This document shows, one piece after another, positions 1-11,583 of a stretch of DNA of 64,000 nucleotides (the stretch's first letter is position 1; the number at the start of each line of letters is the position of its first letter). The stretch comes from Gentiana macrophylla. Lineage: Eukaryota; Streptophyta; Magnoliopsida; Gentianales; Gentianaceae. The stretch is taken from contig CM047808.1 of the NCBI GenBank assembly GCA_026214975.1, positions 2,284,073 through 2,348,072 on the forward strand. Reading direction: 5' to 3'. The position numbers were made by a program, and so were the translations under genes. The notes beneath the pieces were generated by a model. That model did not search any database. It saw only the letters and a program-made list of their open reading frames with translations, and was not told where the DNA came from.

Positions 1-1290
1 TATGTCGAATTCAACAGTCCGCTGACCGGATTTAACTGACCCGACACGGTCTATGCTCTATGAGACGCTCGTTAACAACGATAAAAACCTCACACATGAA
101 ACCGAATCTGAACAACTCAGTCGGTTTTACACGGTAATCCTAAAACCCCTTTTCTCGTACCCTCTCGCAAAATACATATGTAAAGACGATACGTGTGACA
201 CAATTATTGAGTGATCAGTTCAACAAAAGTCATTAAGAATAAGTTCTAGAACATTAACAACACCGAGAATCTAACAATCATAACATCAAAACACTTCAAT
301 CGACGAGCTAAGGATTCGATTTCGAAGGCTATCACATATCTCGACTATCGGGAAATTATCTAATCATTATACTCAGAAATAACAAGAAATCAACATCAAA
401 AGTTAACAAAAGCAAGATTAAAAGCAAGAACAAAAGATGAAAACAAAATACCAAATATATTATGCCGTAGAAAATCGAGTCTCCGAACGAAATCCCGTCA
501 ACAACGCGTCAAGCTATCTTCGAGATCCTCCGGATTACAACAATCTACAACTAATCTAAGCTAATATACCTCTAAACCTAATCTAAGCTAAAAATATGAA
601 GAAAAACGCAGAAAACTGAAGAAAAACGAGTTGGGGAGCAGTTCTACTCTTATTTGGATCGAATGGGGGTGTTTAAAGTGTTTTTTTTTTCAGATCTGGA
701 CGGCAGGCGGCCGCCTGTGGTGACGGGCGCCCGCCCGACAGATTATTTCCTTCACAAATTCCATCAGCAACATCCTAAGCCACACCTAGCTGACACACCT
801 TCAGTAAATTGGTCATAAATTTGTGTGTAGACCTCCGAATCGAGTGATTCAAGTTGCGTTGGAAAGATGATTCAATTGTTTACAACTTTCATGAAGATGT
901 CCAGCCCAGAAAATACCTCTAAGGTGGATCAAAATGCAGATCAATGGAAGGTATGGTTGTAGTACCACCACGTTTTGATCCGTTTGAACGTGTAAGCTTC
1001 GGGCACACGTTCCAATCCTCGTAACTCGCATTATAGCCTTCTCGAACACCTAATACCTGTACTTAATCACAATAAATACCACACATAATCCCTACAGGAC
1101 ACTAGGATGACCGAGAGTATAGTAAATTACACCGAAAAAGACCGAGAATCCCGGACTTTACGTCCTAGGTCCCGAAATGATAACCAAGGTGTAAATACAT
1201 CAAAATACAACCAAATGTCTCAGAAAACATATAAAACGAGGTATAAACGAGGTATAATTACATAGAAAATGATAGTCAATTTGACTATCA
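1..1290 (-). mobile_element. LTR of an Athila-group-like element, truncated by the window edge
   Basis: The sequence aligns by eye along most of its length with the 1548-bp solo LTR at 14966-16513; for example the stretch around CGCTGACCGGATTTAACTGA near 20-40 recurs near 15340-15360. It ends with GACTATCA at 1290, matching GACTCCCATCA of the other copy, so CA is the LTR terminus. No primer-binding site follows, so this is a solo LTR or the outer edge of a larger element lying to the left. The sub-block at about 820-1000 is also shared with the LTRs of element N2, which sets the minus orientation. A GC-rich palindromic patch lies at 695-740. The short ORFs in it look like chance. Confidence 0.75.
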
Positions 1291-1722
1291 TCGATAAAAG
1301 ACAATTTTCTATTATCAATTAACCAATTAAACACCTCTAAATTGAGAAAAGAATGAATATCTTTTCTTTTCTCAACTCTTTTCTATTAACCAAACATGCC
1401 TTTAAGATGATGATGAAGTAGATAATTAACATTTTATATATCTCTCTGTCTCTTCAAGGGTGGGCCCCTATAAGAGGAAGGGAGGGATTTTTTTTGTTGG
1501 AACAACTATATTTAGAGCATGGTTTGAACTCAAAACGGCACACCAAACTTGGAGTGTGGACCAAATTTTAACATCATTTAACATAAACTATCACTCATAT
1601 GACATCACTATTTTTTTTAACAACAAAAATATAATAATGAAAAGAGCAAGCCAATGGACAAACAACCAAATTAAAGGGATCCAAGTATAGCAACAAGAAG
1701 TACAAATAAAGGGATTGATCTT
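1291..1722. other. Noncoding spacer downstream of the P450
   Basis: AT-rich sequence with no convincing gene. It holds a short inverted repeat around 1343-1375 (GAGAAAAGA and TCTTTTCTC) and a 76-codon ORF (1460-1690, plus) with low-complexity composition and no recognisable motif. The P450 3-prime UTR should lie here on the minus strand; I saw no clear canonical polyadenylation signal. Confidence 0.6.
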
Positions 1723-3354
1723 TCACATCACAATGCTTGATCCTTCGATCTTATTTTCCATAAATGAACCGGCATAGGGAAGCGGAATAGCTATAAGTTC
1801 ATTTTTTCGGCGTGTTACTAGCCCAATACCTTCAGTCATATCTAATTCTTCAGGCTTCATCCCTCCAGGGAGTTTCCAATCAAAATGGAACAGAAGTTGT
1901 GCCAGTGGTAACAAAATATTAGGCTCAGCATACGAAATTCCCGGACACATCCTTCTTCCAGCACCAAATGGAATATACGTGAAATTCGTTCCTATATAGT
2001 CAATATCAGAATCAAGAAACCTTTCAGGATAGAATCTCTCAGGTTCCTTCCAGTATCTAGGATCTCTCCCAATCGCCCAAGCATGAACTACTATACGTGC
2101 CTTCGCAGGTATGTCGTATCCTTTGATCTTGCATTGCTGCATGCATTCCCTTGGCACAAGCAATGGACCACTCGGGTGCAGCCTCAACGTTTCTTTCAAA
2201 ATTGCTTTCAGATATCTGAGTTCATCCAGTCTTGATTCATCCACGTCTCCTTTGTCATTATATAGTTTTCTTACTTCATCTTGTGCTCTTCTCATTACTT
2301 CTGGGTGTCGAATTATTTCCGACATAGCCCACTCTGCTGCTGTTGATGATATGTCACTAGCTGCATTCAACATATCCTAATACAACAATCGATTAGTCGG
2401 TCATCATACATGCATGCATACATACATATATATGAAAGAATGTAATGAAGCAAGTGTACTTACAAAGACAATCCCGTTTACATGCTTGTCAGTCAAGGGC
2501 ACTTCAAAATCATCATTTTTCTGAAGATTGAGAAGAACATCCAGCAAATTTTCCCTTCCACAATTTGCTTTGATCCCTTTCTCTCTATGCTCTTTCAAAA
2601 TATTTTCAAGAATTGCATCCATTTGTTTTCGTGCTGACTCCAACTTTCGTTTCACTCCAGTGATTATCTGTAAGATCTTTACAGAAGGAAAAAGATCACA
2701 AATAGTAATACGAATCCCGGATGCTAGAGCAAAGCCAAAATCAAGAAGTTGTAAATATTTTTCTTGATCTTTAATCCTCACACCAAAAGCAGCCCTTCCA
2801 GAAATCGCGAAAGTTAAAGAAAATATACTTGTACTAATATTCACAGATGACCCTTTAAGCAATGATATTGATCTCACCAAATCCAATACTTCTTCTTCTC
2901 TAATGCCTCGAAACGATTCAACGCTTTTAGGGTTTAGCAGTTTCAGAGTCACGAGTTTACGCATTTCTCTCCAGTAGTTTCCGTAAGGCGCAAAGATCAT
3001 GTCACATGAATCATAGGACATTAACTTATTGAAGAGAAAATCCGTAGGCCTCTGAGAGAAATTAATATCGTGCGTTTTGAAAATCTCTTTCGCAACTTCT
3101 GGCGAAGAGACGACGATTGTTGAAAGCTCACCAAATTGTAGGTGCATTAAAGGGCCATATGTTTTGGCTAGATCAAAAAGAATGTGATGAGGCAAAGTAC
3201 CATAAAGTTTGTACAAGTTTCTGATAATTGAGAGCTTGTTTGGTCCTGGTGGAAGGTTGAGGCTTGAATTATAACTTCTTTTGATTTTTTTGAGTAATAA
3301 AGAGATAATAATAAGGAAGAAAAGGGTAGAACAAAGGGTAAATATGAGGTCCAT
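1723..3354 (-). CDS. Cytochrome P450 monooxygenase, CYP71 clan, two exons
   Basis: Exon 1 is 3354-2464 (297 codons), exon 2 is 2376-1723 (217 codons plus stop). The 87-bp intron (2463-2377) has GTAAG and TTAG borders and is phase 0 just before the I-helix, the usual CYP71 position. The 514-aa product is family-typical. Visible features: hydrophobic ER anchor at residues 1-21, LPPGP hinge at 34-38, WREMR C-helix, KETLR at 358-362 (ExxR), FYPERF at 412-417, and heme loop FGAGRRMCPG with cysteine 441. It should be an ER-bound, reductase-dependent oxygenase of specialised metabolism; the substrate cannot be told. An in-frame ATG at 3483 was rejected because ATG 3354 begins the anchor and the likely TATA box lies between. 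The I-helix is odd: A-A-S-D-I-S replaces the usual (A/G)GxDT(T/S), losing the conserved glycine and threonine. No frameshift or stop, so it is probably intact. Confidence 0.93.
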
Positions 3355-3410
3355 GATGGATATATGAGATGCTATAATATTTGTTGATACACACAAGATG
3401 TGTTGCGCTC

Positions 3411-3419
3411 TACTTATAG
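3411..3419 (-). promoter_or_regulatory. Putative TATA box of the P450 gene
   Basis: On the minus strand this reads CTATAAGTA, 57 bp upstream of the chosen start codon. That leaves room for a 5-prime UTR of roughly 25-30 nt. The call rests on motif and spacing only. Confidence 0.45.
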
Positions 3420-3866
3420 ATGGATGATCGCAATGCATTGCTACCGTTGGATCATTGATCAATGGGTCATATATCATAATCAATGGTGTAAAATCATGAC
3501 TTATTGTGTTTGAGTGATCGCATTATATATATTAGGTTAGACTTTTGGGAGACGACTTTCGTTTCTACAAGGTGATTATTAAATATAATATAAAAATAGT
3601 ATTCTCTTCTTAGAGAGCCTTTTTTTTTTAGAAACTCTTCTTAGAGAGTTGAGTTGATATATTATAAGAATTGTGGCCGGCATTATTTTATTTTTATTAT
3701 TATTAATGTTCAATCAATAGGAATTAATTAACTAGGTATCTTTTGTCTATAATGCGATTAAGAGTTAAATCGTGTAAAACTATTTCTAGCGAACGATTCC
3801 AAGTTAAACAGTACGTACTAGGTAGGAGGCTTCCTAGGCCGGCATCCAACATTACAAGAAAATGGT

Positions 3867-4585
3867 TGTTAAGGATGCATGTTCTCGTAATAACTCTAAC
3901 TAGTTAAGTGTGAAAAGGGATGTAGATGGTCCGGTTTTCCGGGTTTTGTCCACTTATGAAACCAAACCACTTTTTACGGTTTCAAAATTTACATACTAAA
4001 TCAACATGCATCGATCTGGTCATGGTTCAGTCATGTGCCCCTTTATCAGAAGAAGGGCCTACAATTCAGCAAGATTCATCTAACATGGCGCTAGCCGCAT
4101 TTTATATCAATTGACCGACGTGACGCAGGTCGTCCTTGGTCCCTTCTAGCCAATGTGACACAGATCGTCATCGGTCCCTAACAACCGACGTGACGCAGGT
4201 TGTCATCGGTCTTATATAATCGTTATACTACATTAAATGAGCATCGTGGATGTTATACCACGAACGGTAACCGTTTCATGATGTTCGCTCCACTACTTTA
4301 AACGTGTGGTAACATCTTTACCCACAACTATGCACTATATAAAGGGTTCATCCTCATCAATTTACAGGTACGCATACTTTATATATCGAACTCATAATTT
4401 ACGTAGCAAATTATCTATATCAAACTGGCTTGACCGTCGGAGGATCTTCCTGAAGACAAACTCCGGGCCACCTTGCGTCTTTTATGTGTTGCAAATTCAT
4501 TCACAAGCTTGTTGGATTACACTTTGTAGGCCCAGTTACCCGTTCTATTATTTGGATTTCATCTGGACGATATCCAACATCGTCA
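3867..4585 (+). mobile_element. Remnant LTR of a Ty3/gypsy element, Tat/Retand-like, with PBS stub
   Basis: A TATA box (CTATATAAAGG, 4335-4345) precedes a stretch ending CGTCA at 4585, followed by ATTGGCGC, the start of a junction and primer site typical of plant Tat-lineage elements. An ATG at 4631 opens MAPGRSKNQQ, like the basic start of a Tat gag, but stops soon after. About 4114-4219 holds three imperfect repeats of about 36 bp around GACGTGACGCAGGTCGTC. The 5-prime limit (TGTTAAGGAT at 3867) is a guess, as no TSD was found. The second copy is at about 10030-10747. Confidence 0.5.
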
Positions 4586-4735
4586 ATTGGCGCTATTAAA
4601 AAGGTCTTTTGTATTAAAAAGTCTAATTAACATGGCCCCTGGACGCAGCAAAAATCAGCAAACTAATATAGAAGGAGCCGGTCAAGTTACAGTCTAACGT
4701 GGCCTCCATCTGTTTGTCCTTCTTACTCTCTCAAG

Positions 4736-4888
4736 GACCGGCGGATCCAGAAATATTATTCAGCAGGGTCCGTAGCTTTTTTTCAGAGTAAATTTTTTCG
4801 AAATATTTTTCTACACATAAAATGTAGAGTTTTCTTATATTTAACGGGGTCCGCGGACCCTATTTAGCGAAGGGTAGATCCGCCTATG
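4736..4888. mobile_element. Short hAT-type MITE with 8-bp TSD
   Basis: A 153-bp insertion flanked by CTCTCAAG at 4728-4735 and 4889-4896. The ends are imperfect inverted repeats: CCGGCGGATCCAG on the left, and GGGTAGATCCGCCTATG on the right, which reads CATAGGCGGATCTACCC in reverse. The paralogous unit near 10875-10945 has CTCTCAAG running straight into TTAG, i.e. the unoccupied site. It is non-coding and too short to be autonomous. Confidence 0.75.
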
Positions 4889-4961
4889 CTCTCAAGTTAG
4901 TTGTATGGTTTAGTGTTACTAAGCGCTTGAATTTATTGCAACACTTTTGTAGCACCTTGTT

Positions 4962-5280
4962 CAGGGGCGGACCCACCCTACGCCCGGGGTGGTCTCAAGC
5001 CCCCCCCCCCCAAATGGTCACAAGCCCCCCCCCCATATGGTCCCAAGCCCCCCCTCAAATTTTTATTATTGTAGTAGTAGTGTTAATATTAGTATGTTAT
5101 GTGTCTTTTTCTTGAACAAAAGACCTTATATCCTAGTGGTTTAAAAACAAACCCTTAAGTCTACCTAATTATTGGTTGTAAGTTCAAATCCCACTACCAA
5201 CATTTTTATTTTTTTTGATTTTTTTAGGCTTTATAGTTTTATATACCAATATACCAGAAAAATTTTCAGTTCCGCCACTG
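4962..5280. mobile_element. hAT-type MITE, TSD ACCTTGTT, with duplicated tail
   Basis: Termini CAGGGGCGGA (4962) and TCCGCCACTG (ending 5280) are inverted repeats of the plant hAT type. The 8-bp TSD ACCTTGTT lies at 4954-4961 and 5281-5288, and the empty site is preserved in the second duplication unit near 11000. The last terminal bases plus TSD and flank are repeated at 5319-5340, as if the right end had been copied again. The element has long C tracts around 5000-5050 and, at about 5130-5205, a tRNA-like pair of boxes (CTAGTGGTTT and GTTCAAATCCC). Confidence 0.85.
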
Positions 5281-5336
5281 ACCTTGTTAAATCTTATTAG
5301 TATTAAAATTTTCCTGGTTCCGCCACTGACCTTGTT

Positions 5337-6043
5337 AAATCTTATTAGTATTGTTTTTAGGGTTTATTGTTAAAAATGACAATTTGAAAATAGAAATATG
5401 TAAACAGGACAGTGAAAATTTTTTATTGAGTTAGAAGGACAAGTGTTTATTCCACTATAATTTAAATTCTCTCCTAAGTAATTACAAAACTAAATATATC
5501 TTTTGATCTGAACATCAAAAGATCGAAATTCTTTCACCATATTTTTCTTTTTTCGTTCTCTTTATTTAGACATCCAATTTGATATTTTTTCGATGTCATT
5601 TCGAGGCTATTTTTGTCAAAAACAACGCAACAGTGGAATAGTATATTTGAAGTCAATTTCACTGTACTGAACAATGAATTTGGAGTAATTAGTAGTGAAA
5701 TTGTCCTTATCATCCAATTTATATTTTCAATGTCCTGATTCCTAGTTTTTCCGTCTAATTTGTCTTTTTAAATCACTCCTCCTTGTTTTTATTGTTTTGT
5801 CAAAAAAACAAAATAGAGATGACCGATTTCATGATTCTTCGGTGGTGATTTTGAAGGTTACCAAGAAATTCGTTATCAGTCGCTGAAAGTTACCAAAATA
5901 AAACAAAATCTGGATCCATGATATTGCCTTTCCGATTTGACAATATTTTTTTTTTTTTTAGACATTTATAATTTACTCATTTTGACATTTAAAGAAATAT
6001 TTATTGTATTGTTCATTTTATATTTATTTATTAATAAGTTACG
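5337..6043. other. AT-rich non-coding segment, partly unique to the first duplication copy
   Basis: Low-complexity AT-rich DNA. Compared with the second unit, which runs from CTTGTTAATTC near 11003 to TTTTTTGACATTC near 11050, this copy has about 0.6 kb extra. That implies another insertion here or a deletion there. No ORF, terminal repeat or TSD could be recognised. The 5977-6043 end again matches the second unit. Confidence 0.5.
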
Positions 6044-6745
6044 GAACAAGAACTTTTATTCATTACTCAAATTTGCCAAATAGAACCAACAAAGATTAGT
6101 CGTAGTGGAAGGGACTCTGGTCGCTTAAGCAAGAGGTCCCGGTTTCGAACTCTTGGATGCCCCAAACCTTGTTGGGAGAGGTCCCCACCTTTGGTGTCCG
6201 ACATTACCTCGAATTATCAGTTTCAGACAATTGCCTAAGGATATCTTGCGAAAGCCAAATCAGCCAAATAGGCAACGCGAACATCAGCTAGGGATGGGAT
6301 CCCCAAGAAATCATATCCTGGCGAGAAATGACATGTCTCGCTAGAAGGTGCACCGGGATATTTCCAGTACGCCTAACAAAAGAAAAATGCAAAAGAACAA
6401 ACTGAGAAACCATCGCAAGACAATCATGCCTCAAGCAGCCCAAGGGAGAAAGATCTTCCTGCGCATAGGTCAACATCTGCACACACGTCAGGCAGTCGCT
6501 CTCAACAATCACTCGCGTGAAGCCCAAACGACACCCTTCCTCCAGAGCCAGTAGGATTGCCCTCATCTCCAGCATAGCCACCTCAATACCTGGATCCAGA
6601 TGGACAGAGTAAGCCGCCAATATAGCCACCTCTGAGTCCTGAAAAATCAACCCAACACGGGTAGCCAAAGCCACAGAAGACGCATACATGTTACATCTCA
6701 CCATCCCTGCATCAGGCAGTACCCATCGAGCCGGTAATTGAGAGT
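6044..6745 (-). pseudogene. LINE (L1-type) 3-prime fragment: RNase H domain
   Basis: The 138-codon ORF 6704-6288 (minus) is an RNase H-like domain of the type at the C-terminus of plant L1-like LINEs. The acidic residues fall in LEMRAILLAL and VESDCLTCVQ, and HFSFVRRTGNIPVHLLAR matches the same block of the copies at 8474-9277 and 21836-22321. The 3-prime end (AATGAATAAAAGTTCTTG in minus sense) resembles that of the larger LINE at 21802. The fragment is 5-prime truncated and meets an oppositely oriented LINE near 6745. A SINE sits in its 3-prime UTR. Confidence 0.85.
6084..6262 (+). mobile_element. tRNA-derived SINE inserted in LINE 3-prime end
   Basis: A 179-bp insertion flanked by GCCAAATAG at 6075-6083 and 6263-6271. 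Its head carries an A-box-like TGGTCGCTTAAG and a B-box-like GGTTTCGAACTC preceded by AAGAGGTCCC, the arrangement of tRNA-related plant SINEs and their pol III promoters. Removing it rejoins the LINE 3-prime UTR. No clear poly(A) tail is seen. Family not assigned. Confidence 0.65.
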
Positions 6746-6879
6746 CTGGCCGTGGGGACCCTGCCCTACAAGCAACCCTGCAATGCTATCCCAACTTTTA
6801 TCATGTAATGGTTTAAGGTTCCCACTGCTATTATGCAAGAGCTGGAAAATGAGATTCGGGGTTTCTTTTGGGGTAATAC

Positions 6880-7749
<870 letters not shown>

Positions 7750-9299
7750 GGTAATACAGGGCAGAAGCGGAAGATTCACTAGAAGAATTGGGAAACCTGT
7801 TGTATGCCAAAGAATTGGGAAACCTGTTGGCTCTCTTGGCTAAGCAGGTGTGGCGTCTCTTTCTTTATCCGGGTACGTTGGTTGGGCAGGTTCTATGGGC
7901 GAAATATTATCTTACCTCCTCTTTCTTAGCTGCTACTCACACATCGAGACCATCCTTCTTATGGCGGAGCATATTAAAGGGGTGTGATTTGTTGTTGAGC
8001 GGGTTGCGATGGCGAGTGGGGGATGGCTTATATGTATTTTGTCTTTCAAGATGTTTAAGTGGACCTTCCCCGGTCTTTTTGTATTCCACATGCAGGCCAC
8101 AAGCTTCCGATGAATTGTAAGGTGGTGGACCTGATGCTTCCTGGGGCGCGATCGGGGACTCCCTCATTAGTGAGAGAGAAATTTTGACCTTGGGATCGTG
8201 ATGCTATTATGAGTACTCCGATAGCGCATTGGAGTCATCCTGATAGACGTATTTGGCATTTTGAGCGCCGAGGTATCTATATGGTCAAGACAGGCTATCG
8301 GTTGGCGTTGGTTCTGTATCGCAGTCGGGAGGTTCAGATGCAATGTGGAAGCAGTGCTGGGATGTTGCTGTACAACCACGTATTCATCATTTTCTATGGA
8401 GATGTATGCATGATTGTATGCCTGTGGCGCGTAATCTAGCCAAACGCAATGTGGGGGATGGCCGCTGTTTGGCGTGTGGGGCTACCGACGAGTCTTTGGA
8501 GCATGTTCTTTTTTGCGTGTGAGATGGCATCTAGGGTGCGGGAGCATTCGCTATTTGGATCCCTGGCTCATCCGGGGAGAGCTTCAGACTTTTGGGGTTT
8601 TTTTATCTTTTCTTCGGGAGCGGATGTCGCGGGCGGAGTTGGCAGAGTTTGTTGCACACTGCAGTGCGGTTTATGATGATCAGGCGGTGTATGTGTCTCG
8701 AGTTTGTACTTCGGCCCTTAGTGCTGCTCAGGAACAGTTGCAGGTTTCTCTGGTATCTCATGCTTTGCACCAGGAGAGGTTGCGGGACCTTTGGGAGCCT
8801 CCCATGTCTAGGAAAACTAAGTGCAATACGGATGCGTCAGTTATGGCCAATGCGTCGGGGGCAGGTCTCATATTATGGGATCACCAGGAAGTTATTTTAG
8901 AGGCCTACTCCTTTCACTTGGACCCGGGAATTGATGTTGCGGAGCTGGAGTTGAAGGTGATTCTTTTAGCGTTAGCGTTAGTGGAGGGCCAACGTTTGGG
9001 GTTGGCAAATTTACTGGTGGTGGGCGATTGTTTGGTTTGTGTTCAACGGCTGGCGAGTAGAGATGAGGATTTTTCTGTCTTCAGTTGTCTTTTGCAGGAT
9101 TGCTTTTCGGAGACGTCTAATTTTAGTTCAGTTCGTTTTACTTTTGTAAGGCGTACTGGTAATGTACCGGCTCATTTGTTAGCCCGGTTAGGTGCTCATT
9201 CTTTTGGTGTCACTATTTGGGGAGCACAACCCCTGTTGGATGTTGTTTCCGTTGTTCTAGCAGATTTGGTTGAATAAATTCTGATGGTTTCCTCAACAA

Positions 9300-9640
9300 C
9301 CAAACAAAATTGAATTATAACTAAGTTTGTTTTTCTACTTTTCATTGTTTAAAGCAACAATTTCATCGAATAGCGATAGTTTCATCAAAATGCATGACAC
9401 AATTTTACATCATTGATTATGACGTGGGACTTATTGATTCATATGAGCCTCATAATAATCAATGATTTAAAAGTATTTTGCAACACTTTGCAGAGACTAT
9501 TTAGTATTTACTGTGCAACAAATATTATTCTTTTACTTACCAGAAAATCAAAATATTTACTCATAATTTTAATCTGAGTAAAAATATTTACTATGTCCAC
9601 ACCATCAAAAGTACACAAAACATTGTACATTATTAATTAG
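9300..9640. repeat. Distal part of the first tandem-duplication unit
   Basis: From GAATTATAACTAAGTTTGTT near 9311 to ACATTGTACATTA near 9630 this matches 11131-11445 in order, with point changes and small indels. It is the continuation of the unit that begins at 3530, displaced by the LINE fragments. Noncoding, AT-rich. Around 9395-9470 a loose inverted repeat (ATCATTGATTATGA and ATAATCAATGAT) suggests an old small DNA transposon. Confidence 0.75.
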
Positions 9641-9699
9641 AGTAGTGAGAATGCCACAATAAAATGGATACAACGAAATCACAACACACTTTTGGATCA

Positions 9700-11450
9700 T
9701 TGATTAGACTTTTGGGAGACGACTTTCGTTTCTACAATGTGATGAAATTCAATATAAAAATAGTATTCTCTTCTTAGAGAGCTTTTTTTTTTCAGAAACT
9801 CTTCTTAGAGAGTTGAGTTGATATATTATAAGAATTGTGGCCGGCATTATTTTATTTTTATTATTATTGTTGTTCAATCAATAGGAATTAATTAACTAGG
9901 TATCTTTTGTCTATAATGCGATTAAAATTTAAATCGTGTAAAACTATTTCTAGCGAACGAATCCCGGTTAAACAGTACGTCTAGGTAGGAGGCTTCCTCG
10001 GCCGGCATCCAACATTACGAGAAAATGGTTGTTAAGGATGCATGCTCTTGTAATAACTATAACTAGTTAACTATGAATAGGGATGTACGTGGTCCGGTTT
10101 TCCTGGTTTTGTCCACTTATAAAACCAAACTACTCTTTATGGTTTCAAAATTTACATACTAAATCAACATGCGTCGATCTGGTCATGGTTCAGTCCTATG
10201 CCCTTTTATCAGAAGAAGGGCCTACACTTCAGCAAGATTCATCTCCAACATGGCGCTAGCCGTATTTAATATCAACTGACCGACGTGACGCAAGTCGTCA
10301 TTGGTCCCTTATAGCCAATGTGACACAGATCGTCATCGGTACCTAACAACAGACATGACGCAGGTTGTCATCGGCCTTAGATAATCGTTATACTACATTA
10401 AATGAGCATCGTGGGTGTTATACCACGACCGGTAACCGATTTCGTGATGTTCACCACACTACTTTAAACGTGCGGTAACATCTTTACCCATAACTATGCA
10501 CTATTTAAAGGGTTCATCCTCGTCAATTTACATGTACGCATACTTTATATACCGAATTCACAGTTTACATAGCAAATTATCTATATCGAACTGGCTTGTC
10601 GGAGGATCTTCCCGAAGACAAGCTCCGGGCCATCTTGCGTCTTTTATGTGTTGCAAATTTATTCACAAGCTTGTTGGATCACACTTTGTAGGCCTAATTA
10701 CCCGTTCTATTATTTGGATTTCATATGGACGATATCCAATATCGTCAATTGGCGCTAAAAGAAAATCCTTGTGTATTAAACGGTCAAACATGGCCCTGGG
10801 AACAACAAAAACCAGCAAACTAATATAGAAGGAGCCGGTCAAGTTACGGTCTAACTATGTTTGTCCTTCTTACTCTCTCAAGCCGGTCAAGTATTGCAAC
10901 AAAAATCCTCTATATGTTTGTCCTTCTTACTCTCTCAAGTTAGTTCTATGGTTTGGTTTGACACTAAGCCTTTGCATTTATTGTAACACTTTTGTAGCAC
11001 CTTGTTAATTCTTAATAGCATTTTGTTGTTGTTTTGTTAGAATTTATTTTTTGACATTCAAAGAATTATTTATTGTATTGTTCATTTTATATTTATTTAT
11101 TATTAAGTGGAAGTTGAAAATATATATGAATTATAACTAAGTTTGTTTTTTTTAATTACTTTCGTTTGTTTAAATCAACAATTATTTACGAATAGCTATA
11201 GTTTTACACCAAAATGGACGACACAATTTTACATCATTGATAATGACGTGAGATCTATTGATTCATAAAAGTCTCATAATAATCAATGGTGTATAAGTAT
11301 ATATGTTGCAATACTTTGCGTTGACTATTTTATTGTGCAACAAATATTTTCCTTTTACTTTCCAGAAAATATTTACTCATTTATTTAATCTGAGAAAAAT
11401 ATATAATATGTCCACACCAAAAGTACACAACACATTGTACATTAGAGCAT
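9700..11450. repeat. Second copy of the tandem duplication (uninterrupted)
   Basis: This copy carries the proximal part (9706 to about 11110, including a second Tat-like LTR with TATTTAAAGG near 10503 and CGTCAATTGGCGC at 10743) joined directly to the distal part (about 11125-11450). It therefore shows the ancestral arrangement and provides empty sites for the two MITEs and the LINE cluster of the first copy. The 110-codon ORF at 10496 is a chance reading of the LTR. Confidence 0.8.
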
Positions 11451-11583
11451 TATTATCAGTCTCCCTATCTCTATCCCTAAAAAAACTATTGATAAGGATC
11501 ATATCATGATCAATGGCTTTAAATGTGTTATGTATTTTTCGTTATAATAATTTTGTTGTGGACATAGCATTACTCTTTTTAGT

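Larger units (their letters stand above)
3530..6043. repeat. First copy of a tandem segmental duplication (interrupted)
   Basis: From GACTTTTGGGAGACGACTTT near 3540 onward the sequence matches 9707 onward for over 1.3 kb, in the same orientation. The copy continues through the Tat-like LTR remnant, is broken by two MITEs (4736-4888 and 4962-5280) and about 0.6 kb of extra AT-rich DNA, and resumes near 5980-6040. The rest of this unit reappears at about 9300-9640, beyond the LINE fragments at 6044-9290. The duplication starts right next to the P450 promoter, but no second P450 copy is visible. Confidence 0.8.

Noticed and set aside
2111..2767. Plus-strand ORFs of 79 and 89 codons
   Set aside because: Antisense shadows of the P450 exons.
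3355..3483. Longer N-terminus for the P450 starting at ATG 3483
   Set aside because: The extra 43 residues precede the hydrophobic anchor, are not P450-like, and cover the probable TATA box; ATG 3354 gives a normal start.
5130..5205. tRNA gene in the MITE
   Set aside because: B-box-like GTTCAAATCCC is present but acceptor and anticodon stems do not form.
6100..6160. tRNA gene
   Set aside because: Only A- and B-box-like words with no cloverleaf; better explained as a SINE head.
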